Positions 28,381-36,720 of a DNA stretch of 64,000 bases are shown here, one piece after another (positions within the stretch are counted from its first letter, which is position 1; each line of letters begins with the position of its first letter). Source of the DNA: JBCDCE01 sp039182515 (GTDB lineage Bacteria > Pseudomonadota > Alphaproteobacteria > Rhodobacterales > Rhodobacteraceae); contig JBCDCE010000005.1 of the NCBI GenBank assembly GCA_039182515.1, positions 1 to 64,000 on the forward strand, read 5' to 3'. The translations under genes were made by a program, and so were the position numbers. The notes under the pieces are model-generated. The model ran no database searches, was not told where the DNA came from, and saw only the letters and a program-made list of their open reading frames with translations.

Positions 28381-29405
28381 CAGCCATGGTCCTACGCATC
28401 GGCGGAATGTCTGGCAAAATTCCCCGGAGGCTTGTCCGCATAAATTTCCTCCTTGCCTGCGTGCTTTTCGCTGTCTTTTGCTTGGGGCTCTTTGGCGGAA
28501 CCTATCCTGTGAGCCCGGGGGATATCGTCACTGTTCTGTCGGGGGGTGGAGACGAGGTGCTTCGCATGGTGGTTTTGGACAACCGCATGCCGCGGTTGCT
28601 CACCGCTGTTGGTGTCGGCATGGCATTTGGGATGGCTGGAGAAATGATCCAGACGCTTTTGCGCAATCCCTTGGCCTCTCCCGATGTGATCGGCTTCTCG
28701 GCAGGCGCGGGACTGGGAGCCGTCACAACGGTTGCCATAACCGGCGGCACCTTTTTTGTGCTCCCCGGCGCGGTTGTGGGCGGAGCTATGGCAGCCTTTT
28801 TGCTTCTCGCGCTGAGTTGGCGCGGTGGGTTTCGCCCTGGTGCGCTCGTTCTGACGGGCATTGGGCTAACTATGACCCTCGGCGTGATAACCGATTTGTT
28901 GATGATCCGGCTAGACGCCAACAATGTCGGCGAGTTGGTGAAATGGATCGTGGGATCTCTCAGCGCGCGCAGTTGGATGGACACCGGACTTATTTGGATT
29001 GGCCTTACCCTCGTTGCACCCCTTGCCTTTTGGCATCAGTTTGACCTGGCGCGCCTGAATTTAGCAGATGATGTGGCAATATCGCTCGGCCAACGCTTAG
29101 GGCTTGGGCGGGTCGTTACGGTTTTGCTGGCTGTAGCACTTGTGGCGCTCGGTGTTGCGGCAGCAGGGCCACTTCCCTTTGTGGCCTTTGTTGCGGGGCC
29201 TATTGCGCATGGGCTCACCGGCGCACCGCGCCCAACACTTTTGAGCGCCACACTTGTTGGTGGCTTGGTGACACTTTTGGCGGACCAAGCAGCACAGATG
29301 TTGCCCGGTTTTTATGTTCTTCCAGCTGGCATCTTCACAGCATTGATAGGGGCCCCAGTGTTGATTTGGGTTTTGGTTCAACAGTCAAAGAGGCAACGCC
29401 TATGA
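28377..29405 (+). CDS. Iron-siderophore ABC permease, FecCD family (second)
   Basis: 342-residue paralogue of the preceding permease, somewhat longer at the N-terminus. Signatures: NRMPRLLTAVGVGMAFGMAGEMIQ, LLRNPLASPDVIGFSAGAGLG, the long hydrophobic helices between, and GPLPFVAFVAGPIAHGLTG in the coupling region. The last TM ends PAGIFTALIGAPVLIWVL. ATGA overlaps on both sides. With the previous gene it forms the transmembrane channel. Confidence 0.94.
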   Translation: MTAMVLRIGGMSGKIPRRLVRINFLLACVLFAVFCLGLFGGTYPVSPGDIVTVLSGGGDEVLRMVVLDNRMPRLLTAVGVGMAFGMAGEMIQTLLRNPLASPDVIGFSAGAGLGAVTTVAITGGTFFVLPGAVVGGAMAAFLLLALSWRGGFRPGALVLTGIGLTMTLGVITDLLMIRLDANNVGELVKWIVGSLSARSWMDTGLIWIGLTLVAPLAFWHQFDLARLNLADDVAISLGQRLGLGRVVTVLLAVALVALGVAAAGPLPFVAFVAGPIAHGLTGAPRPTLLSATLVGGLVTLLADQAAQMLPGFYVLPAGIFTALIGAPVLIWVLVQQSKRQRL

Positions 29406-30178
29406 CATCGCGCTTGTGCACCAAGGATCTAACCTTGAGCTACGGTCGAAAGACTGTGCTCGATGGCATCACACTTGAAATTCCGGATGCTCAAATCACG
29501 GCAATCGTTGGCCCAAACGCCTGTGGGAAATCGACGCTCTTGCGCTGTTTGGCCCGCTTGATGAAACCAAAAAAAGGCAAAGTGCTTTTAGATGGAAAAC
29601 CGATCCATCGCGTCAACACAAAGGCGGTGGCACAGACAATCTCGCTTCTCCCTCAAAGCGCTGAGACGCCACCGGGTATGCGGGTTGTGGATCTTGTGGC
29701 GCGGGGCCGGACGCCGCATCAATCCCCGCTACAACAGTGGTCAAAGGCCGATCAAGAAAGCGTTGATAGCGCTCTGACCCGTGTTGGTTTGTCAGATCAA
29801 GCTAATGCCCTGTTGAGTGAAATTTCGGGTGGGCAGCGGCAACGCGCATGGATTGCGATGGTACTGGCCCAAGATACCGAGATTTTACTTTTGGACGAGC
29901 CAACAACTTTCTTGGATCTGAACTATCAGATTGAAACCTTAAAGCTTGTGCAAGACCTGCAGGAACAAAAGCACCTCACTGTCGTGATGGTGCTGCATGA
30001 CATAAATTTGGCAGCCCGATTTGCGGCAAACATCATCGCGCTCAGAGAAGGCGGCATTGTTGTTCAAGGCGCGCCGGAAACCGTTGTGACAGAGGCCAAT
30101 ATCAAAGCGATTTATGACCTAAGCGCCAAGGTTGTGGCGAGCCCTGTCACCCAGGCCCCATATGTCATTGCGCTTTAA
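29402..30178 (+). CDS. Iron-siderophore ABC transporter ATPase
   Basis: 258-residue cytosolic ATPase of the FecE/FhuC type. Walker A GPNACGKST, Q-loop LLPQSAE, signature SGGQRQR, Walker B ILLLDEPTTFLD and switch His in VLHDIN are all intact. The ATG at 29402 overlaps the preceding permease stop by ATGA. The frame is open upstream to 29366 inside that permease, but this is not used. It powers uptake through the FecCD pair. Confidence 0.95.
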   Translation: MTSRLCTKDLTLSYGRKTVLDGITLEIPDAQITAIVGPNACGKSTLLRCLARLMKPKKGKVLLDGKPIHRVNTKAVAQTISLLPQSAETPPGMRVVDLVARGRTPHQSPLQQWSKADQESVDSALTRVGLSDQANALLSEISGGQRQRAWIAMVLAQDTEILLLDEPTTFLDLNYQIETLKLVQDLQEQKHLTVVMVLHDINLAARFAANIIALREGGIVVQGAPETVVTEANIKAIYDLSAKVVASPVTQAPYVIAL

Positions 30179-30201
30179 GCCCTGAGCCAGAGGAAAAGAC
30201 G

Positions 30202-31221
30202 ATGAAAGCCCATGCCGACATCACAGGGCTCTCCTATGTGGCCATGCAGGGCGTCATGCTGCACGAGGCCAAAGAGCATGATCTAGCGGTTTTGAAACAA
30301 GCCCCTGACCTTCTAAAGATCAAGAGCGACTACGGCGCTTTTGGTATCCAAGATCGCGGTGCGTTGGGATTACGCCTTGAGGTGGAGGCCGACACACTTG
30401 GCAACCTGCATGTTCTGCGAGAGAGCCTTGTGGCGCATATCGTCCATTACCTCCCCGATCTTGCAGATCAGATTGCATGGTCTGATCAGATTGACGCAGG
30501 GCAAACACCACCCAATTTCCAGTTTGCTGAAGTTCTGGCGAGCCAAAAGATCAGCAGGGATTTTCTGCGTTTGACCCTCAAGCTTTCCAAGACAGAGGGA
30601 TTTGACAATCACGCCATCCATTTTCGGTTTGTCTTACCACATCCCAATGATCCCGAACCAAAATGGCCGGTTCTAGCTGCAAATGGCAGTACGCGTTGGC
30701 CCGAAGGGGATAAAGCGCTTCACCGGCCCGTTTACACGGTGCGCAGGCAAGGGGGTGATGAGATCGACGTTGATATCTTCTTGCATGTCGGCGGGCAAAC
30801 AACGGCTTGGGCCGAAAGGGTCCAAAAGGGTGCGCGCGTTGCCATGATCGGACCGGGCGGTGGCGGAGTTGTGACGCATAAACATCTCGTGTTGGCGGGC
30901 GACGAAACCGCCTTTCCCGCCATTTCGCGCATTCTGGAAAATCAAGCGCAGCACACCAAGGCAACGGTTGTAATGCTCAGTCACACACGCGCGCGAGACT
31001 ATCCCTTGCCGATAGACAGCGGAACGCGCGTTATTTGGACAGACCCAAAGGGCTTTGTGGCTTCGGTGAGAGACAGCCTGGATCAATCACCGCAGAGTTT
31101 TCTTTGGCTGGCCGCGGGCGCTCCGATCGTTACCACTATTCGCCAGATCGAAATGGTCAAAGCCTTACCAAAAACACAAAAGCACATCGCTGCCTATTGG
31201 GCCCAAAAGGGCTCTGGCTGA
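30202..31221 (+). CDS. Siderophore-interacting protein (second copy)
   Basis: 339-residue DUF2218 + SIP flavoprotein, last gene of the uptake operon, 23 nt after the ATPase, with AGAGGAAAAG as ribosome-binding site. It probably reduces the imported ferric siderophore. Signatures: DFLRLTLKLS, IHFRFVLPHPND, GDKALHRPVYTVR, GPGGGGVVTHK, AGDETAFPAISRILE and FLWLAAGAP. The same family as the gene at 13431; the pair share WPEGD and HRPVYT motifs. This copy's position makes its role clearer than that of its paralogue. Confidence 0.9.
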   Translation: MKAHADITGLSYVAMQGVMLHEAKEHDLAVLKQAPDLLKIKSDYGAFGIQDRGALGLRLEVEADTLGNLHVLRESLVAHIVHYLPDLADQIAWSDQIDAGQTPPNFQFAEVLASQKISRDFLRLTLKLSKTEGFDNHAIHFRFVLPHPNDPEPKWPVLAANGSTRWPEGDKALHRPVYTVRRQGGDEIDVDIFLHVGGQTTAWAERVQKGARVAMIGPGGGGVVTHKHLVLAGDETAFPAISRILENQAQHTKATVVMLSHTRARDYPLPIDSGTRVIWTDPKGFVASVRDSLDQSPQSFLWLAAGAPIVTTIRQIEMVKALPKTQKHIAAYWAQKGSG

Positions 31222-31398
31222 GCTCATTGATTTTGTCGCTTAGAGCGCTGCAGTGCATGTGCATTTTGCGCAACACATAGGCCACTTCCAGCGGTTACGC
31301 ATTCAAGTCTTTGGATCGGAATGATACGCAATCCCTCGCCAGGCAGGCAGAGTCTTCCAAGCGTTTCCATACATCGAAATCATCCTTGGAGCTTTGTC

Positions 31399-33642
31399 AT
31401 GATTGCAATGCGTAATCGTCTTATGTGCGCAACTTCTGTTTTTGCCCTAAGCTGCTTTACCACCAGCCTCGCTGCACAAAATGCGCCTGATTTGGCAGCT
31501 GATCTTTCTGAGACCACCGAGGTTGAAGCCAGCAACGTTGATACAGGCGGGGCCATCGATTTGGGCACACTCATCTTCGGTGAATTGCGCACACGCACCC
31601 TGCAAGAGAGCGTGACCTCGGCTGTTGTGGAAACGGGTCAAGAGCTTGAAGAGCGTGGGGATGTAGACATCTACGATGTTGTTGAACGCGCGCCCAACGT
31701 CAGCACGACATTTGGCAATAAAGGTTTCGTGTTGCGCGGCATTCAGGCCAATGGCGCCGTGAGCAATGTGCAGCTTAACGGAACCTTAGTCTCTGTGCAG
31801 GTCGATGGTGTGGCGCTCAATAATTATCAATCCACCTTCTTTGGTCCCTACTCGAGTTGGGATCTAGAGCAGGTAGAAATTTTGCGCGGGCCTCAGTCAA
31901 CTCAACAAGGCAGAAACGCTTTGGCGGGTGCTTTGATAATCAACTCGCGGGATCCAGAATTTTTCCCAGAATACCGTTTCCGCGTTGAAGGTGGCTCACG
32001 CAATACCCAGAGATATGCAATGTCCTTGAACCAGCCTGTTGGCGAAACGGTGGCGCTGCGGTTCTCTGCTGAAAGCAGCTCGACCGACGGCTATGTTACA
32101 AGCCGCACACTGGATGATGACGCCTATGACCAGCGCGAATATGACAGCTATCGTGCCAAGCTAAGATGGGCCCCATCCAATGCTTTTGATGCTGTCCTTG
32201 AATACAGCTACACCGACTCCACAGGTGGCGAAGATTACGTGCTCGACAGTGAATTCCCCGCCAGTCGCGTCACAGATCAAGACGCAGATGCCGTGGAAGG
32301 CTCTGTGCACGAAAGCTTTGCATTCTCAACGCGCTACGAGTTCGACTCTGGCCTCGTTCTGGAAACAGAGACCAACTACTACGAGCAAGATTACACGCGC
32401 CTAGAAGGCTTGGCGGATCCACTCGGTGTGGCTGAAAGTCGGTTGAGCATCGACGGGGGCAGCCAAACCTTCGAGCAAGATGTGAAACTGACCTTCGAGA
32501 CCGATCGCGTCAAAGGCGTGGCTGGCCTCTTTTATACCGATACAAGCGACAGTCGCCCGCTCTTCACCACAACCGATCTGGCCGTTGCTGGCTTTCCCGG
32601 CGTTGTGGATACGGTCGATCAGCAATTCGACACAGAAGTCAAAAACACAGCCATTTATGCTGAAGCCGACTTTGATATGGGCGATTGGGTTCCCGGGCTG
32701 AGCATTACAGCGGGTGCCCGCTACGACAGTGAAGAATACACCTATACGCAAAGTGTGGACTTCGGCGCGATCTTGAATGGGACGCCACCCTTTGGTGCAG
32801 GCCTTCCAGATGTGGCAGAAAATTCGGCGTCCCGTGACTTTACGGCGTTTCTTCCCAAGTTGGGTGCGACCTATGAATTTGACGACGCGCAGTCTTTGAG
32901 TTTCACCATTCAGCGCGGCTACCGTGCGGGTGGTACCTCCAACAACTTCATCACGGTTTTCAATCCGTTTGTTGAGTCCTTGTCGAATTATGATCCGGAA
33001 TACTCTACGAACTACGAACTCGCGTACCGTGGATCTTTCAACGATGATCGCCTGCGGGTCTCCGGCAACATCTTTTACACAAAATGGGATGATATGCAGA
33101 TCTCTGTGCCCGGGGTGCCCACGATCCCTGCACTAGATCCTTTGTTTAACTTCGACACCGTTAACGCGGCGGAGTCCGAGCTTTATGGGTTTGAATTGGC
33201 ATTCGAAAGCGAACCGAGTGACAATTTGGCGCTCTTTGGCAGCGTAGGATACACCAAAACGAAGTTCATCGAATTTGATCCAGATCCTGCAACACCGGGA
33301 GATTTCAACGGAAACGAATTTCCCTTCTCACCGGATTGGACAGCGACGCTTGGCGGAAAGTATACATGGGACAATGGGTTCGCCTTGGCTGTAGATGCTT
33401 CCTATAAATCCGCATCCTTCCAAGACAATGCCAACACCTACACTGATGACGACCGTTGGCTGGTCAACCTCCACGGAACCTATGATATTTCCGAGAATGT
33501 CACGGCTGGTCTATATGTCCGCAACCTTTTCGATGAGGACTACGCAACCGCGCGCTTCCGTGATCCAAACGGTATTTCACCGACGATCATCCGCACGGGC
33601 GAGCCGCGGACGGTCGGTCTTTACATGCAGGCGGAATTCTAA
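31399..33642 (+). CDS. TonB-dependent outer-membrane siderophore receptor
   Basis: 747-residue outer-membrane beta-barrel. Signal peptide MIAMRNRLMCATSVFALSC... ending near SLAAQ; plug domain with VVERAPNV, FVLRGIQANG and LEQVEILRGPQSTQQGRNALAG; and a barrel of alternating aromatic strands ending in a C-terminal Phe (YMQAEF), the usual Bam signal. The ATG at 31399 follows TTGGAG; the open frame to 31321 lacks family sequence. It lies 177 bp after the uptake operon on the same strand, possibly with its own promoter. Late motifs such as NLFDEDYATARF match siderophore receptors. Ligand unknown. Confidence 0.92.
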   Translation: MIAMRNRLMCATSVFALSCFTTSLAAQNAPDLAADLSETTEVEASNVDTGGAIDLGTLIFGELRTRTLQESVTSAVVETGQELEERGDVDIYDVVERAPNVSTTFGNKGFVLRGIQANGAVSNVQLNGTLVSVQVDGVALNNYQSTFFGPYSSWDLEQVEILRGPQSTQQGRNALAGALIINSRDPEFFPEYRFRVEGGSRNTQRYAMSLNQPVGETVALRFSAESSSTDGYVTSRTLDDDAYDQREYDSYRAKLRWAPSNAFDAVLEYSYTDSTGGEDYVLDSEFPASRVTDQDADAVEGSVHESFAFSTRYEFDSGLVLETETNYYEQDYTRLEGLADPLGVAESRLSIDGGSQTFEQDVKLTFETDRVKGVAGLFYTDTSDSRPLFTTTDLAVAGFPGVVDTVDQQFDTEVKNTAIYAEADFDMGDWVPGLSITAGARYDSEEYTYTQSVDFGAILNGTPPFGAGLPDVAENSASRDFTAFLPKLGATYEFDDAQSLSFTIQRGYRAGGTSNNFITVFNPFVESLSNYDPEYSTNYELAYRGSFNDDRLRVSGNIFYTKWDDMQISVPGVPTIPALDPLFNFDTVNAAESELYGFELAFESEPSDNLALFGSVGYTKTKFIEFDPDPATPGDFNGNEFPFSPDWTATLGGKYTWDNGFALAVDASYKSASFQDNANTYTDDDRWLVNLHGTYDISENVTAGLYVRNLFDEDYATARFRDPNGISPTIIRTGEPRTVGLYMQAEF

Positions 33643-33747
33643 AGCATCATATGGCCTTCGCGGCATGAGTTGGGTGGCAGAACATGGATCCTGCCGCCCT
33701 TTACGAACATCTCCAAGATACGCGCATTGTACCAAAGATGTGATTGC

Positions 33748-33846
33748 AGCGTTTGACGAAATACCTGAGAAATCGCGCATCAGCCAACGCGTTGAAACCA
33801 AAGGCTTCAGGCAGCGTTAGGTGATTCAGGTTTTTCGCATAACGCT
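33748..33846. repeat. 99-bp fold-back repeat, copy 3
   Basis: Third copy, 99 bp, same orientation. Outer arms AGCGTT/AACGCT; ATACCTGA/TCAGGTT; CCAACGC/GCGTTAG (one mismatch); GAAACC/GGCTTC (one mismatch). It lies between the 3' ends of the receptor gene and the convergent sigma-factor gene, ending 7 bp from the latter's stop codon, where it could serve as a terminator-like structure. Confidence 0.9.
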
Positions 33847-33853
33847 TTAGCGA

Positions 33854-35050
33854 CTACTTGAGCTGATCGCACAACGCTGCGTGCTTGCTTTCAAGGTAGC
33901 GGCGCAAAGGCGGTTCTGGCGTCAGGGCGATTGCCTGCTGATAAGCACCGAGTGCCTCCTGTGTCCGCCCTAGTTCTGACAAGAGAAAAGCTCGCGTTGC
34001 TTGGGCAGGGGCATACCCTGCGCGGATCTTTTCTTCGATATCGAGTAAGACTTTTAGTCCGTCTTCTGGGTTTCCCGCTTTGCCGAGTGCAGCTGCATAG
34101 CTGACGGTTGCACCGATGGTCGGCGCGATATGCGAAAGGCCAAGATGGAGCTGCACCAAAGCAGGCCAGTTGGTCTCGCCTGTGTTCAATCGGTCTGCAT
34201 GCACAGAGTGGATCGCAGCTTCTAATTGAAAGCGACCAAGTTGACCAAGAGTTTGCGCCCTTTGGAGATAATAGGTTGCTTGCAGGATTAAGGCTGTTGT
34301 CCATCGTGATGGATCTTGCTCTTCGAGCGGAACAAATTGACCGTCTTCAACACGGGCCTCTTGCCGTGACAGGCTAAAAGCAATGACTGATGCAAGCCCA
34401 AGGACCTCTGCATTGTCCGGCATAAGGTCAACGAGAAGAGTGGCAAGAAAGAGCGCCTCTTCCGCAAGCAAGCCGTCGACCATCCAGTCTTGAGAGAAGG
34501 CCCCGTAGATGGCTTCTAGAACAGCGTTTAGCCGGTTTGGCAGATCCTCGCTGTGAGGGATCTTAAACGCGACGGCCGTATCCCGAATTTTGCGTTTCGT
34601 TCTGACCAACCGCTTTGCCATTGTGGTGTGCGGTAGCAGAAAAGCGCGCGCAATCACCTCTGCTTCCAGTCCAAGAACCGTTTGCAGCATCAATGGAGTG
34701 TGCATGCGCGGATCGATTGCTGGATGCGCGCAAACGAACATGAGCTTCAAGCGATCATCAGGGATGTCGTCATGCTGTAATTCAAGCGCCTGCGGCTCTG
34801 GGAGCGCGTTGCGAAAGTCGATACGCGCATCGCGGCGTTGCATATCGGTCAGCCTATTGCGCGCAACGGTTAGCAGCCAAGCCTCGGGGTTCTTGGGCAT
34901 GTCTTTTGGCCAATGGATCAGAGCCTTCGCAAAGGCATCAGACAGCGCATCTTCCGCGATGAGGATATCGCCTGCCTTGCTAGCAAGGATTGCCAAAAGA
35001 CGACCGTAAGACGAGCGCATAACCTCCGCCATGCGCTCTTGAGGTGCCAC
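33854..35050 (-). CDS. ECF sigma factor with C-terminal TPR-like domain (ECF42/SigJ-like, DUF6596)
   Basis: About 398 residues from a GTG at 35050 whose G overlaps the TAG of the DGPF gene (TAGTG). Region 2: SYGRLLAILASKAGDILIAEDALSDAFAKAL. Its end, PEAWLLTVARNRLTDMQRR, is typical. Region 4 is around LGLEAEVIARAFLLPHTTMAKRLVRTKRKI. Then comes a ~200-residue helical extension (DUF6596, TPR-like), including LQATYYLQRAQTLGQLGRFQLEAAIHS. This fused sigma plus an upstream DGPF/YciI-type protein is the hallmark of the ECF42 group, where no anti-sigma factor is used and the C-terminal domain is thought to control activity. Target genes unknown; the DGPF gene is a usual target in this group. Confidence 0.9.
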   Translation of the reverse strand: MAPQERMAEVMRSSYGRLLAILASKAGDILIAEDALSDAFAKALIHWPKDMPKNPEAWLLTVARNRLTDMQRRDARIDFRNALPEPQALELQHDDIPDDRLKLMFVCAHPAIDPRMHTPLMLQTVLGLEAEVIARAFLLPHTTMAKRLVRTKRKIRDTAVAFKIPHSEDLPNRLNAVLEAIYGAFSQDWMVDGLLAEEALFLATLLVDLMPDNAEVLGLASVIAFSLSRQEARVEDGQFVPLEEQDPSRWTTALILQATYYLQRAQTLGQLGRFQLEAAIHSVHADRLNTGETNWPALVQLHLGLSHIAPTIGATVSYAAALGKAGNPEDGLKVLLDIEEKIRAGYAPAQATRAFLLSELGRTQEALGAYQQAIALTPEPPLRRYLESKHAALCDQLK

Positions 35051-35394
35051 TAAGCGTCCATAGCGGTTGGGCGGATCTCTACGGCACCGTATTTGGCCAT
35101 CGGGCATTTTTTGGCCCAAGCGATAGCCGTATCCAGATCAGGCACTTCGATCGTCATATAGCCACCGAGCATCTCTTTGGTTTCTGCGAACGGTCCGTCT
35201 TGGATACGATTGCCACCGTCCGACACGGTTGTGGCATTGCTGACGGGCTGTAGCCAGTCGACCCCAACCAAAATACCGGCCTCCTTGAGAGAGCCGATGT
35301 AGGCTCCAAAAAGACCTTTGAGTTGGCCAAGCTCTTCGGGTGGGACGTTGGCAAAGTCTTCGGGGCGGGAATAGGTTAAAAATGTATAGCGCAT
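35050..35394 (-). CDS. DGPF/YciI-related domain protein
   Basis: 114-residue single-domain protein (MRYTFLTYSRPEDFANVPPE at the start) with the diagnostic DGPF tetrapeptide in QDGPFAETKEMLGGYM and the conserved Trp-Ala-Lys region near the C-terminus. It is the first gene of the pair with the ECF42-like sigma factor; their junction is TAGTG. Family members resemble YciI enzymes with a His-Asp active pair; the biochemical role is unknown. Start chosen at MRYTF (35394), as the open frame upstream has no family sequence. Confidence 0.88.
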   Translation of the reverse strand: MRYTFLTYSRPEDFANVPPEELGQLKGLFGAYIGSLKEAGILVGVDWLQPVSNATTVSDGGNRIQDGPFAETKEMLGGYMTIEVPDLDTAIAWAKKCPMAKYGAVEIRPTAMDA

Positions 35395-35558
35395 AGTACG
35401 TCTCCAGTTATCAAAAGCGTTGGTGCTTTCAATGACATGACGAATGATGACACGGCCAAAGGACATCGACCAAAATAATTTTGGTTTTTATGCACGCGCT
35501 GGGTTTGAATCGTAGTGGTGTGGACCAATCATAACTTGTGCAAAAACACTGGAGATCT

Positions 35559-36575
35559 TCACGTATGCGTCACGTTTTCACGCCGCCAATTGGTTGGGGT
35601 TTTCCCAGTGATGCGTGAGAATTCTCGATTGAAATTGGATTTGGTGGCGAATCCTGAAGACAAGGACACCTCAAGTACCGACAGATCTGTCGTGCGCAAT
35701 AAGGCGCAGGCTTCCTTGATCCGATAAGCATTTACAAATTGCGACACGCTCAGCTGTCTAACCCTGTTGATCGCATTAGAAACCTGCCTGTCAGACAACC
35801 CCAAGCGGCGGGCCAATCGGCGCAGGCTGATGTCGTCCTTTTTGTGCAAAGCTTCTGTTTGAAAAAGCTGTTCGAGCCGCGCCACGATGTCTTCATCCGC
35901 CTCGGATGGAGGCACAGGAAGGTTTGGCTCTTGGGGTGAACTCGCTTCGCTTTGAGCGTCCGACTGCCCGAGGATTGCACAAGCGCCAATCGCAAGGATG
36001 AAGCCGGTTTGCATAAAGGTCACCACAAGGCCGGAGCTCTGACCTTCGTTGCGGATGAAATCCACTATAAGGTAAATGTCTGTCAGCGCAGATGCGATCA
36101 AGGCAACGCCCGTGAGCCTCATAGCGCCAATGATCTCTGGTGCAGCACTAATCGGAGACAGGGGCAATTGGTCGGAGCCATTTAAACTCTCCTTCACCAT
36201 GAGACCGCCAAACCCCAAGTAGGTCAGAAGGATTAGCGGATCGGCCAAGGCAGGCACAGTGAGAAACGCGATCCAGTTGAGCGCAACCACCCCAAGCGGC
36301 CAGAGGTGCCATTTCGATCCTTGGCCGCTCAAAGCGCCATAGGCCAAATAGGCACAAACCGGCAAAACCGGGGCCAAAAGGGCAATGTAAAAAGCCGCCC
36401 ATCCAATCTCGTATCCCCACCTCAACGACACCAAGAGCGATTGCACAGCATAGAGCGCCAAGAGCAGTGCAAAAAACTGATGCGCACGGAGGCTCATATC
36501 TCGCAGGTGCACAAACCGGCCCAGTAAGAAGACCAATACGAAGGTTGCCAACAAAGGCAGGGGAACAAAGAGCAT
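35559..36575 (-). CDS. Membrane-bound AraC-family transcriptional regulator
   Basis: 338 residues. The first ~200 contain about seven hydrophobic helices (TM1 MLFVPLPLLATFVLVFLLG, and others to FMQTGFILAIGACAILG). A charged, Pro-rich linker (about 205-230) is followed by an AraC DNA-binding domain (about 240-335) with two helix-turn-helix motifs: ISLRRLARRLGLSDRQVSNAIN and VLEVSLSSGFATKSNFNREFSRITG. So it is a membrane sensor that binds DNA directly from the membrane. Divergent from an alpha/beta hydrolase gene; a pair of identical 13-bp sites lies between them and is its likely operator. The signal is unknown. Confidence 0.9.
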   Translation of the reverse strand: MLFVPLPLLATFVLVFLLGRFVHLRDMSLRAHQFFALLLALYAVQSLLVSLRWGYEIGWAAFYIALLAPVLPVCAYLAYGALSGQGSKWHLWPLGVVALNWIAFLTVPALADPLILLTYLGFGGLMVKESLNGSDQLPLSPISAAPEIIGAMRLTGVALIASALTDIYLIVDFIRNEGQSSGLVVTFMQTGFILAIGACAILGQSDAQSEASSPQEPNLPVPPSEADEDIVARLEQLFQTEALHKKDDISLRRLARRLGLSDRQVSNAINRVRQLSVSQFVNAYRIKEACALLRTTDLSVLEVSLSSGFATKSNFNREFSRITGKTPTNWRRENVTHT

Positions 36576-36623
36576 CTTTAAATCGTAAGTCGGTTGCAGT
36601 GCTTGGAGTTGTAGACTGGAACC

Positions 36624-36658
36624 CGTTTTAGGACGACCTCAATCGCGTTTTAGGACGA
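36624..36658. promoter_or_regulatory. Paired direct repeat, likely AraC-regulator operator
   Basis: CGTTTTAGGACGA at 36624-36636 is repeated exactly at 36646-36658, a 22-bp period (about two helical turns), in the 145-bp gap between the divergent membrane-bound AraC regulator and the alpha/beta hydrolase. Two identical same-face half-sites is the classic arrangement for AraC-type proteins. No binding data exist here; this is inference from sequence and placement. Confidence 0.7.
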
Positions 36659-36720
36659 AATCTGCCCCATCAAGCGTCACAGATCTCAGCATAGCGACCC
36701 TCAACAAAGGAGATAACGGG

